From the NCBI GenBank assembly GCA_902778255.1, contig CACYXD010000001.1, positions 62,001 through 126,000 on the forward strand: a stretch of DNA of 64,000 nucleotides. Direction: 5' to 3'. The DNA is from an uncultured Prevotellaceae bacterium (GTDB lineage Bacteria; Bacteroidota; Bacteroidia; Bacteroidales; Bacteroidaceae). The notes beneath the pieces were generated by a model. It saw only the letters and a program-made list of their open reading frames with translations. It was not told where the DNA came from and searched no databases. Within the stretch, counting starts at the first letter, position 1. Each line of letters opens with the position of its first letter. The position numbers and the translations under genes were made by a program. This document shows, one piece after another, positions 8,463-16,353 of the stretch.

Positions 8463-10400
8463 TCAATTTTGTCGGTTATTTTGTAGGTATTCGATACCTT
8501 TTTCCCTTGCTCGGTTGATGTTACGGTTGCGCAACTGCTTTTCCTTATCAGGTTTCTGCTTGGTGATAGCCATCGGCTTCTGCCGATATCGGGGGGTGGC
8601 CGTCAGGTTCCATTGGCGGGTAGCCTCCCATTTGGCTTTACACTCTACTGGCTCGCGGTTGTAATAGACTGACTCAGGTTGCAGGTCTTGATCGTAGATG
8701 CCTGTATCCCATTGCCCATTACCATTGCGGTCGATATAGGCTCGTATGTAGTATTTCAAGGGTTTCAGATAAACGAACTCTGCCACACCCGAAGCATCGG
8801 TCAACGACTGGCGCACCACCTTTCCCTGATTGTCAAGCAGTTGGACGATGACAGAGTCGGTAGTCTCAACACCGCTTATCTCGACGGCGAGAAAAGCAAA
8901 CTCATCCTCATGGCGTACCTTGAACTTCTGTTCCATCTTTTTGGTGGGACTCCCATAGATACTGTGCATGGCTGCTGAATCGACAGTCAACTGATAACTC
9001 ACCTGCTGTTGCCAGTCGGCCACCACCTCATAGCGTCTGACCCCCACCTGACGAAGATGGAAATCAACGGGGGTCTCCACAGAGTCAATGACCGACACCA
9101 GGTGGAAAGCGGCACTGTCACAGTGTGACAAAGGCTCCGGCGCCTCAAAAAAGCAACGCTGGTTGGGATCCATCTGATTCTGTACACTCCATCTGACACT
9201 CAGGTGTCGGGTAGGCATCACACTGTCATAGGGCTCATCGTGCTTTTTCTTCTTGTCCTGCTCCTTCTTCCACTCGTCATACTCTTTCTGCTTCTCTTTC
9301 AGGCGCTTGGCATAGGGAGTCTTGGAAACAAACTCCGTAGTATCAGTAAACTCCACTAGATGACCTAGTGAATCGGTCATTAGGAAGGTCTTTTCTATTA
9401 CCAGCGTATCCTGATTCACCAAAGCTGTATCAGCCAACCAGTAGGTCAGTGTGTCCTTCTTCTGCGATGCCTCCAGGATAAAGGCATCCTCACTGTCGAA
9501 GTTCAGACCGCGCAGACGAGGTAGCGTATCATTGCCATAGGTGAAGAAGATACCCAGACGGTTGGGATCCTTACGCTCTGTCTTCAACAAGTAACGATCA
9601 GTCTGAGGCTCCTGAAAGCACAATAGGGTGATATCATCGGGCAGGAAATGGGTATAGGCAACCTGCAGGATATTGGCAATATGGAGTGAGTCACGCCAAA
9701 TAGTGTCCTGACGGATATCGTGACGCCATGATGGTGTGATACTGTCGTGGTTGAAGGCAATCATCTCGCTCTTCTGTCCAAAGACATAGTCACCGTCGTT
9801 GTCCTGCAGGGCAAAACAGCGATAGGTACCAGGGGCCACGCCCTTGATAGTGAAGCGCCCGCTACCGTTGGTACGCGACACACGCATCATAGGCTGCTTA
9901 TGAAAGAGAGAGTCCTCAAACGAGTCGTAGAGCCCTACTAACATACCTTTGATAGGCTCCAGGTTCTCGGCATTCAGACAGTAGCCGCTCACCTCGAGCG
10001 TATCGATATGGTCGCCCGTAGAGAAACTGAAGGTGTAGTTACCCATCGGATTGCCCTCGTTATTATCTGAGATGGCATCACTGAAATCAATGGTATAGGT
10101 GGTGTTCTCTTTCAACGAGTCTTTCAGGTCGACGATGATCCTACGACCAGCAGCCTTGATCTCTACCTGCTCTATCTGAGGCGGCGAGACGATGACCTTG
10201 TTCTGGGCATCCTCCAGTTTAATATATTCATCGAAGTTGATAGTCACCTTATGCACCTTCACATTGACTCCCCTATCATCGGGCGTTGAACCGACAACAC
10301 TGGGTGGGGTGTCATCATACCATCCACCGTCGGGGCTACCCATCCTGGCACAACTGACGATACAACAAATGGTGACTATGATATAGAAGAGTTTCCTCAT
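8463..10400 (-). CDS. Ig-like (Big_5/SbsA) domain lipoprotein
   Basis: 645 residues. The N-terminus has a lipobox (CCIVSC-A, Cys17), so it is membrane anchored. Residues about 28-130 (TPPSVVGSTPDDRGVN ... YTFSFSTGD) are a bacterial Ig-like Big_5/SbsA domain, followed by a carboxypeptidase-regulatory-like module (VSGYCLNAENLEPIKGMLVGLYD). A lysine/glutamate-rich stretch lies near 360-385. The C-terminus carries a second beta-sandwich with IRAYIDRNGNGQWDTG. It is common in Bacteroidetes beside GH3 and DUF3108 genes, with no known function. The GH3 gene upstream ends four bases inside its start (ATGA). Confidence 0.8.
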   Translation of the reverse strand: MRKLFYIIVTICCIVSCARMGSPDGGWYDDTPPSVVGSTPDDRGVNVKVHKVTINFDEYIKLEDAQNKVIVSPPQIEQVEIKAAGRRIIVDLKDSLKENTTYTIDFSDAISDNNEGNPMGNYTFSFSTGDHIDTLEVSGYCLNAENLEPIKGMLVGLYDSFEDSLFHKQPMMRVSRTNGSGRFTIKGVAPGTYRCFALQDNDGDYVFGQKSEMIAFNHDSITPSWRHDIRQDTIWRDSLHIANILQVAYTHFLPDDITLLCFQEPQTDRYLLKTERKDPNRLGIFFTYGNDTLPRLRGLNFDSEDAFILEASQKKDTLTYWLADTALVNQDTLVIEKTFLMTDSLGHLVEFTDTTEFVSKTPYAKRLKEKQKEYDEWKKEQDKKKKHDEPYDSVMPTRHLSVRWSVQNQMDPNQRCFFEAPEPLSHCDSAAFHLVSVIDSVETPVDFHLRQVGVRRYEVVADWQQQVSYQLTVDSAAMHSIYGSPTKKMEQKFKVRHEDEFAFLAVEISGVETTDSVIVQLLDNQGKVVRQSLTDASGVAEFVYLKPLKYYIRAYIDRNGNGQWDTGIYDQDLQPESVYYNREPVECKAKWEATRQWNLTATPRYRQKPMAITKQKPDKEKQLRNRNINRAREKGIEYLQNNRQN

Positions 10401-11890
10401 GCGTTCATCTTTAGTAATTGATCAATATGCTCACGACTATTGCTCAGTCGTGGAACCTTATGCTGTCCGCCCAGTTTCCCCTTTGATTTCAGCCAGTCGT
10501 TGAAGAGATTCGGGCGGGCTGGAATGATTTCCAAATGCTGCAAGGTGATGTCCTTGAAGCGTTTGGCCTCGTAGTCGCTGTTCACCTCCTGAAGCTTACG
10601 GTCAAGGATACCGGCAAACTGCTGCAAATTCTCAGGAGCCTTTGAAAACTCGATCAGCCACTGATGACGGCACTTCGCGTTCTGGTCCATGAAAACAGGA
10701 GCCGCCGTATATTCCAATAGCTGTGCGCCCGTCATCTCGCAGGCATACTTCAAGCCCTGCTCGGCATTATCGACAATGAGTTCTTCACCAAAGGCATTGA
10801 TGAACGACTTCGTGCGACCAGAGATAAAGAACTTATAGGGATTGGTGGAGGTGAACTGTACTGTGTCGCCAATCATATAACGCCACAGACCACATGAGGT
10901 ACTGATCAGCATGGCGTAGTTCTTGCCTTTCTCCACACCCCAAAGAGGCACAATCGTGTCGGTGCCCATCTCCTGAAACTCATAAAAGACATCATAGTCG
11001 AGCATCAGCAGCATGGACTTGTCTGCAGGATCATCTTGAATACCGAAGAAGCCCTCACTGGCATTATAGGTCTCCATATAATGCATTTTCGAACTGGTGA
11101 TGAGCTTTTCATATTGCTCACAATAGGGTGTAAAGGCCACGCCTCCATGGAAGAACACCTCAATATTGGGCCAGACCTCCTCCAAGTGGGTTTTGCCAGA
11201 CAGTTCCATCACACGATTCAATACCGAGAGCATCCACGAAGGTACACCCGAGATATTGGTCACGTTCTTGTTCATCGCCTCACGGGCTATGCGGTCGCGC
11301 TTCACCTCGAAGTCACTCAACAGGGCCGTCTGCTTCGAGGGCACACGAACCAGATTCACTACGGGGTTGATATTTTCTATGAGGATGGCACTAAGGTCGC
11401 CCACCAGCGAGCCAGGCAGATTGTAATTGGGCGCATGACTACCACCCAGAATCAGTCCCTTCCCATCGAACATCCTGCTCTGAGGGTTGTTACGCAAATA
11501 GAGTGCCACCACATCGGCGCCACCCTTATAATGAACACGTTTCAAGCCTTCTGGTGAAACGGGGATGAACTTCGACTTGTCATTCGTAGTACCGCTTGAC
11601 TTGGCATACCATTTCACGCGACCTGGCCAAAGGATATTTGCTTCGCCCTGTCGCATACGGTCAATATCGCCTTTCAACTCCTCGTATGTATTTACAGGGT
11701 TATTGCGTACAAAATCCTCATAATCCTTTGTAGCTGCAAAAAGGTGCTCACGACCATATTCCGTATCCTTGGCCTTGCTAACTAAATGAGCCAACACCTC
11801 ACGTTGCAACTGTTCTCCTTGTGTATTATGTTTCTCCAGTTCCCGCCATCGTTTAGTAAACAGCGGTCTTACTATTCCTGTCAGACTCAT
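10397..11890 (-). CDS. GH3 auxin-responsive-promoter family protein (acyl-adenylate-type)
   Basis: About 497 residues. It matches the bacterial GH3 family: KWYAKSSGTTNDKSKFIPVS is the ATP/AMP-binding loop of the ANL superfamily, and YNASEGFFGIQ is the second core motif. Plant members conjugate amino acids to acyl groups; the bacterial substrate is unknown. A longer frame begins at 11902, but the -7 box at 11915-11923 leaves almost no leader for it, so the second ATG (MSLTGIVRPLFTKRW) at 11890 is preferred. It is the first gene of a leftward operon with the Ig-like lipoprotein. Confidence 0.85.
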   Translation of the reverse strand: MSLTGIVRPLFTKRWRELEKHNTQGEQLQREVLAHLVSKAKDTEYGREHLFAATKDYEDFVRNNPVNTYEELKGDIDRMRQGEANILWPGRVKWYAKSSGTTNDKSKFIPVSPEGLKRVHYKGGADVVALYLRNNPQSRMFDGKGLILGGSHAPNYNLPGSLVGDLSAILIENINPVVNLVRVPSKQTALLSDFEVKRDRIAREAMNKNVTNISGVPSWMLSVLNRVMELSGKTHLEEVWPNIEVFFHGGVAFTPYCEQYEKLITSSKMHYMETYNASEGFFGIQDDPADKSMLLMLDYDVFYEFQEMGTDTIVPLWGVEKGKNYAMLISTSCGLWRYMIGDTVQFTSTNPYKFFISGRTKSFINAFGEELIVDNAEQGLKYACEMTGAQLLEYTAAPVFMDQNAKCRHQWLIEFSKAPENLQQFAGILDRKLQEVNSDYEAKRFKDITLQHLEIIPARPNLFNDWLKSKGKLGGQHKVPRLSNSREHIDQLLKMNA

Positions 11891-11914
11891 TCTTTTTATC
11901 ATATAAATAGAGGT

Positions 11915-11923
11915 GCAAAGTTA
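11915..11923 (-). promoter_or_regulatory. -7 box of the GH3 operon
   Basis: TAACTTTGC on the minus strand, 25 bases before the preferred start at 11890. Its position argues against the longer frame starting at 11902. Confidence 0.7.
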
Positions 11924-11982
11924 CGGCAAACTTTTGTAATACACGCAAGTTTTACGTTTTTTAATAGGCAGCAGACGCCAGT

Positions 11983-12585
11983 CTAAAGATAAAAGATGCT
12001 TTCAGGCCCCATATTAAACAGAAGGTCCAGAATGCTGAGGTTTGGCAGAAAACCATGTTTCTGCTGATAAACCTGATAATAAGGACGAGGTTTGAAATCA
12101 GTATCCTCAAGTGGATGTTTGGGGTTGATGACCTGACGGAAGTCGTGGAAGGAGGTGATGGGGGACGGATGATGGGGGATGGATGATGGATGAATGTCCA
12201 GCAGTTCGCACATCTTCTGGCAGATAGCCTCGTTATAATCCATAAGAAAGTCCCAGTTGCGTTCCGAGAAAAATGGGCGCAGGTCATCCTCGTAATACTC
12301 AAAAAAAGGAGAGTCGCCGTATGCCGACTGCAAGGCCTGCCAATGCAGATGACGCCAGTTTCCGTGGTCGGAAATCCTCATCCTGTGCATGACATTTTCA
12401 TCGTCATGTACTACCGGCACCGTCAGTGCCTGCACGCCCTGCGTGGTTGCAATAAGGCAACGGTTACGATAGGTCTGTTTCTGGAATGTCTCTTGCTGAT
12501 CTATGCAGACCTGATCATAACGGTACAATTTCTGATACCACTGCACAGGGCCGAAATAGGTAGAAGATAGTAATGCTGTACCCAT
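11983..12585 (-). CDS. WbqC family protein
   Basis: About 200 residues, matching the WbqC family (LSSTYFGPVQWYQKLYRYD at the start, PVVHDDENVMHRMRISDHGNWRHLHW in the middle). Members occur in glycan and lipopolysaccharide clusters and are thought to be enzymes of amino-sugar modification, but the reaction is unproven. The ATG at 12585 is preferred over the TTG just upstream. Residues near 131-145 (HPSSIPHHPSPITSF) are encoded by a six-unit heptamer array and look like an insertion. It is the last gene of the dapB-lepB operon, 13 bases after the preceding stop. Confidence 0.85.
   Translation of the reverse strand: MGTALLSSTYFGPVQWYQKLYRYDQVCIDQQETFQKQTYRNRCLIATTQGVQALTVPVVHDDENVMHRMRISDHGNWRHLHWQALQSAYGDSPFFEYYEDDLRPFFSERNWDFLMDYNEAICQKMCELLDIHPSSIPHHPSPITSFHDFRQVINPKHPLEDTDFKPRPYYQVYQQKHGFLPNLSILDLLFNMGPESIFYL
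12155..12196. repeat. Six-unit heptamer array inside wbqC
   Basis: Six consecutive 7-bp units of type GTGATGG / GGGATGG / ATGATGG (12155-12196). The 42-bp total keeps frame and encodes a Pro/His/Ser-rich insert in the WbqC protein. Confidence 0.7.
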
Positions 12586-12598
12586 CAACTATTCTGAA

Positions 12599-13120
12599 CT
12601 ATAATGGCAAGAATAAACGACTATGGCGCCATCCTTTCCATATAGGTTGCTGCGGGTCACGGCTATAGGCGATCATAGAGACACGACCGATAATATATTC
12701 TTCTGCTATCATCCCCAAGACATGAGAATCAACCGCCTCCAACCAATAATAATCGGCATCGGCACAATCATTCAGACCTGGTACAATAAACATCTGCCCG
12801 TCATGACTGACAGAGTCACCTGGCAAGGCTGCTATACGACCAATAAGTACCTGTCTCGTGTCCTTGGGATTCTCAAAGGCAATCAAATCTCCTTTCTCCA
12901 CCGACTGACGGACAATACGTCCATAACCAAAGAAGCTACCCTTTCCTCCTACCTTCAGGCCATAACTCCAACGGTTGACCAGCACACGATCACCAGCAGC
13001 GAACACTGGCTCAAGAACAGCGTCGCTGACGGTATAGAGCGTGATACCTGCTGTCCTAACAACCAACATCAGTATGAAGGCTATTAGGAACGCCAGTAGG
13101 AATCGGAGGGTCTTCTTCAT
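12599..13120 (-). CDS. Signal peptidase I-like protein lacking the catalytic dyad
   Basis: 173 residues with one N-terminal membrane segment (about 7-22). It aligns along its length with S26 signal peptidases: AAGDRVLVNRWSYG follows the box B region, then VEKGDLIAFENP, and ALPGDSV is the GLPGD element. The nucleophile position (Ser of PSxSM) is Val35, and the general-base position (Lys of KRxxGLPGD) is Gly94. Both catalytic residues are therefore absent and protease activity is unlikely. Its ATG directly follows the stop of the active lepB paralogue, so the two are co-translated and may work as a pair. The frame is intact and well conserved in shape, which argues against simple decay. Confidence 0.8.
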   Translation of the reverse strand: MKKTLRFLLAFLIAFILMLVVRTAGITLYTVSDAVLEPVFAAGDRVLVNRWSYGLKVGGKGSFFGYGRIVRQSVEKGDLIAFENPKDTRQVLIGRIAALPGDSVSHDGQMFIVPGLNDCADADYYWLEAVDSHVLGMIAEEYIIGRVSMIAYSRDPQQPIWKGWRHSRLFLPL

Positions 13121-14635
13121 TTACTTAATGTTATCGACAAAGCGGAACAGGCGACTCCAGCGGATGCCTCCACTAAAGAGACCGCGGTCAGGGTCACTAC
13201 TCCACCAGATGAAGATAGGCTTACCCACAATATGGTCTTCAGGCACGAAGCCCCAGAAGCGTGAGTCAGCTGAGTTATGACGATTGTCACCCATCATCCA
13301 GTAGTAGTCCATTTTGAAGGTGTAGCTATCTGTCTGTTCACCATTAATAAAGATCTTACCATCACGTACCTCGAGGTCGTTATGCTCATAGACCTTGATA
13401 GGACGCTCGTAGATAGGCAGGTTATCAGTAGTCAGTTTGATGCTTTCACCCTTCTTTGGAATCCAGATAGGACCGTAGTTGTCACAAGTCCAGTCCTTCA
13501 CCATATTCAATGGGTAAAGTTCTGCGGAATTACCGCCAGTCACAGGCGCTATAGCTTGTACCAGATCCTTCCTGTTTTTCAGAACCTCTGCAGTCTTGGC
13601 TGTCATTGGCATGATGACACGGTTGTTACGGAACTGTTTTGTCAACTGTATCTGACCTTCGCTCTTAAAATAGCTCTTGTCAGCACTACTCAGTCTGAGG
13701 TCTTCACAGGTAATGCCGTTCTCCTGTAAGAAGTCATTAGTCAGGATAACACCGTCATTGAACAGCACATCGTAGGTATATTGCACATTATCGGGCTCCT
13801 TATTGGCTTTACCATTCAGATAGACAATATGGTCAATAATCTGCAGGGTGTCGCCAGGCAGGCCCACACAACGCTTCACGTAGTTCTCACGACGGTCGGT
13901 GGGACGATAGCCTATGCCGCCATACTCACGCATATTGGCCTCCACATATCGGCGTCCAAAACTATAATACTCCTCAAAACGCTTTCTCTGTTCTGTCTTC
14001 GACAATGAATCAACAGGGAGCATCATAGGATAGTTCTGTTCATAGATGCTGCGGCCTGCTTCGTAACAGATGCGATAATACTCCGTCTGATAAGGCATAT
14101 TTTGGCAAATGGTATCGCCTGCGGGATAGTTGAACACCACGATATCGTTGAGTTCCACCTTACCCAGTCCGGGTACGCGACGGTATTCCCAATGAGGCCA
14201 TTCGATGTATGATTTCAGATCACCGATTGGCAGGGTATGCTGCGTCAAGGGTACTGTCAGCGGGGTCTCAGGGATACGGGGACCATAGCTCACCTTCGAC
14301 ACAAACAGATAATCGCCCGTCAACAATGATTTTTCCAACGAACTGGAGGGTATTACGTAATTCTGAAAGAAGAATTGGTTGATGAAATAGACAGCTACCA
14401 ACGCAAATACAATGGCATCAACCCACGACATCACAGTACGCATCGGACCTTCCAAGTCCTGCCACCATTTCCAGTTAATCTTCTTTGAGATATAGGCATC
14501 GTAGATAAAGGGAATAATTAGCAATCCCAACCATGACTTCACCCAGTAGAGGAACAGCAGGTAGCAGATCATCACGACGATAAACTTAGCCCACTGCTTC
14601 TTCATATTCAGTTTTTTCTTTTCGCGCTTTTCCAT
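13121..14635 (-). CDS. lepB: Signal peptidase I
   Basis: 504 residues, longer than typical LepB because of large periplasmic insertions. Membrane segments lie near 18-45 and 72-90. The active site is complete: IPSSSLEKSL gives nucleophile Ser99, and NYVKRCVGLPGD gives general base Lys254. The late GDNRHNSADSR motif is also present. It cleaves signal peptides of exported proteins on the periplasmic face of the inner membrane. A second ATG (MKKQWAKF, residue 11) is a possible start. Upstream lies dapB, separated by a short 9-bp repeat array; downstream and directly abutting is the catalytically dead paralogue. Confidence 0.92.
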   Translation of the reverse strand: MEKREKKKLNMKKQWAKFIVVMICYLLFLYWVKSWLGLLIIPFIYDAYISKKINWKWWQDLEGPMRTVMSWVDAIVFALVAVYFINQFFFQNYVIPSSSLEKSLLTGDYLFVSKVSYGPRIPETPLTVPLTQHTLPIGDLKSYIEWPHWEYRRVPGLGKVELNDIVVFNYPAGDTICQNMPYQTEYYRICYEAGRSIYEQNYPMMLPVDSLSKTEQRKRFEEYYSFGRRYVEANMREYGGIGYRPTDRRENYVKRCVGLPGDTLQIIDHIVYLNGKANKEPDNVQYTYDVLFNDGVILTNDFLQENGITCEDLRLSSADKSYFKSEGQIQLTKQFRNNRVIMPMTAKTAEVLKNRKDLVQAIAPVTGGNSAELYPLNMVKDWTCDNYGPIWIPKKGESIKLTTDNLPIYERPIKVYEHNDLEVRDGKIFINGEQTDSYTFKMDYYWMMGDNRHNSADSRFWGFVPEDHIVGKPIFIWWSSDPDRGLFSGGIRWSRLFRFVDNIK

Positions 14636-14640
14636 ATTAT

Positions 14641-14676
14641 CTAGTCTTTCTAGGAGTTCTAGTTATTCTAGACTTT
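14641..14676. repeat. 9-bp tandem array between dapB and lepB
   Basis: Four consecutive 9-mers beginning CTAG (CTAGTCTTT, CTAGGAGTT, CTAGTTATT, CTAGACTTT), running into the dapB stop codon. It is similar in style to the 7-bp arrays but with a different period. Confidence 0.65.
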
Positions 14677-15389
14677 TAGAACTTAAACATATCACTAATC
14701 GTCAGCAGTCCCTGATGATCCTTGGTGTACTCAGCAGCCAATACCGCACCAAGAGCAAAGCCACGACGTGAGTGGGCATCATGGGTAATGGTGATAATAT
14801 CGGCATCAGAGTCATAGCGAATAGTATGAATACCAGGTACTTCACCACGACGGATATGATCTATGCGCAGCAGTTTCGGATCAGTGGTATCCTCGGCCCA
14901 AGCCTCCTTACGGTCAATGTTTTCTACGATTTCCTCGGCCAGCGTAATAGCCGTACCACTGGGATGATCGAGTTTATGTACATGGTGGGTCTCTTCCATC
15001 TCCACATCATACTGTGGGAACTGGTTCATAATCTTGGCCAGGTAACGGTTTACGGCTGAGAAGATAGCCACGCCGATAGAGAAGTTGGAAGCCCAGAACA
15101 GCGTCTTACCGTTCTCACAAGCCTGACGAACCTCATCGCCGTGTTCTTTCATCCAACCTGTAGAGCCAGAAACAACCTTCACACCTTTTGCCCACGCTTT
15201 CAGATAGTTACCATAAGCAGCCTGAGGAGCCGTAAACTCTATGGCTACATCCGCAGATGCGAAGGCCTCACTCTCAAAATCCTGTTGGTTGTCAATATCA
15301 ATGATACTCACAATCTCATGGCCACGGCTGCGGGCTATTTCTTCAATCATTTTGCCCATCTTGCCATAGCCGATCAAAGCTATTTTCAT
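14676..15389 (-). CDS. dapB: 4-hydroxy-tetrahydrodipicolinate reductase
   Basis: 237 residues. It reduces 4-hydroxy-tetrahydrodipicolinate with NAD(P)H in lysine and meso-diaminopimelate synthesis. The nucleotide-binding loop IGYGKMGKM is at the N-terminus, and the family signature ETHHVHKLDHPSGTA holds the catalytic His and Lys. The longer frame beginning at 15416 cannot be right because that ATG lies on the -7 box at 15413-15421; the start at 15389 (MKIALIGYGKMG) fits the family. It is the first gene of the operon dapB-lepB-lepB-like-wbqC. Confidence 0.95.
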   Translation of the reverse strand: MKIALIGYGKMGKMIEEIARSRGHEIVSIIDIDNQQDFESEAFASADVAIEFTAPQAAYGNYLKAWAKGVKVVSGSTGWMKEHGDEVRQACENGKTLFWASNFSIGVAIFSAVNRYLAKIMNQFPQYDVEMEETHHVHKLDHPSGTAITLAEEIVENIDRKEAWAEDTTDPKLLRIDHIRRGEVPGIHTIRYDSDADIITITHDAHSRRGFALGAVLAAEYTKDHQGLLTISDMFKF

Positions 15390-15412
15390 TTTAATTCGAA
15401 TTAAATTGCGGT

Positions 15413-15421
15413 GCAAAGTTA
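15413..15421 (-). promoter_or_regulatory. -7 box of the dapB operon
   Basis: TAACTTTGC on the minus strand, 24 bases before the dapB start at 15389. It fixes that start against a longer in-frame ATG. Confidence 0.75.
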
Positions 15422-15468
15422 GAAATTATTTTCTAAATATCAGATAATCTGAGGTTAAAATACAAAAA

Positions 15469-15502
15469 ACTGCGTCACAAAACCATAATTTGTGACGCAG
15501 TT
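15469..15502 (-). terminator. Terminator of the outer-membrane barrel gene
   Basis: A 14-bp perfect stem (AACTGCGTCACAAA with TTTGTGACGCAGTT) and a 6-nt loop, 37 bases after the stop at 15540. On the minus strand it is followed by TTTTTTG. Confidence 0.85.
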
Positions 15503-15539
15503 AAGGCAAAGGAATAACGTATTCCTAATCAAATTCGCT

Positions 15540-16070
15540 TCAGAATACACGAGTGAGACCTATCTCGAAGATAGGGCCTGTAGCCTTGAGGTCGTATTCA
15601 ACTGTTGTGGTATATCCCATCACAGTAACGCTTTCCTGCTTCGTCTTCTTTGCTGATTTATACATGAAGTCGAAGTTGAGCCATAGGTTCTCGGCAACCA
15701 AGTATTCAGCACCAGCACCGAAGTTAAGGCCAAAGATGGTCTCTGACTCACCACCGCCAGAAGAAATCATCCAAGTTCCACCAACAATAGGATAGAAGTT
15801 GAATTTGTTATCCACAGGAATCAGGTAGTGGAAATTGAAGTCCATACCATAGAGGTTGCCACCATCTTTCGGGAACCAATACTCGTACTGAAACTCGCCA
15901 CGAATCTGATCGGTGAAGTAATACCTGCCTTGGAAACCTACACCAAGGGGATTGTAACCATCACCAAAGCCTGCATAGCCGAAATGAGGACCAAAGGCAA
16001 ATTTTCCTGACTGTGCAAATGCACCAATGCTCATGACCATCATGAAAGCAATCAAAAGAATTTTCTTCAT
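15540..16070 (-). CDS. Small outer-membrane beta-barrel protein
   Basis: 176 residues. A signal peptide ends at GAFAQ. The mature protein has repeated amphipathic strands (KFAFGPHFGYAGFG, GEFQYEYWFPK, LWLNFDFMYKS) and a C-terminal Phe, as in OmpA/OmpX-like eight-strand barrels. There is no ligand clue. It is a single gene with its own promoter and terminator. Confidence 0.8.
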   Translation of the reverse strand: MKKILLIAFMMVMSIGAFAQSGKFAFGPHFGYAGFGDGYNPLGVGFQGRYYFTDQIRGEFQYEYWFPKDGGNLYGMDFNFHYLIPVDNKFNFYPIVGGTWMISSGGGESETIFGLNFGAGAEYLVAENLWLNFDFMYKSAKKTKQESVTVMGYTTTVEYDLKATGPIFEIGLTRVF

Positions 16071-16129
16071 AGTCTAGTCTCCTTTTTATTAGTTAAACAT
16101 GTAATATCATTTTCTTGTTCAGAATCAGT

Positions 16130-16138
16130 GCAAATATA
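16130..16138 (-). promoter_or_regulatory. -7 box of the outer-membrane barrel gene
   Basis: TATATTTGC on the minus strand, 60 bases before the ATG at 16070, leaving a leader of about 55 nt. Confidence 0.7.
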
Positions 16139-16296
16139 ACCATTTTATCACCACAGTGCAAATTTTTTTAAACAAAATGCTTTTGATTACCATATAATTT
16201 AACTCGTATTAACAAATAATCGTTCAATTCCAGTCTTAGTATAGTTCTTTTCGTGTTAAAGTGTGTGATAAAAGCGATAGTTTGGAAAAAAAAATG

Positions 16297-16305
16297 TACC
16301 TTTGC
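16297..16305 (+). promoter_or_regulatory. -7 box of the RNase R gene
   Basis: TACCTTTGC preceded by TTTGG at about 16281, a plausible -33 element. The leader to the ATG at 16354 is about 43 nt. Confidence 0.75.
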
Positions 16306-16353
16306 GCTACATAGCTTATTTTAGAAGCAGATCAACATTTAGAATGATATATT

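Noticed and set aside
15390-15416. N-terminal extension of dapB (MHRNLIRIK)
   Set aside because: It overlaps the -7 promoter element, so it cannot be transcribed from that promoter.
16071-16353. tRNA or riboswitch between the barrel and RNase R genes
   Set aside because: Only divergent promoters and AT-rich DNA are visible; no cloverleaf or known aptamer pattern was found.
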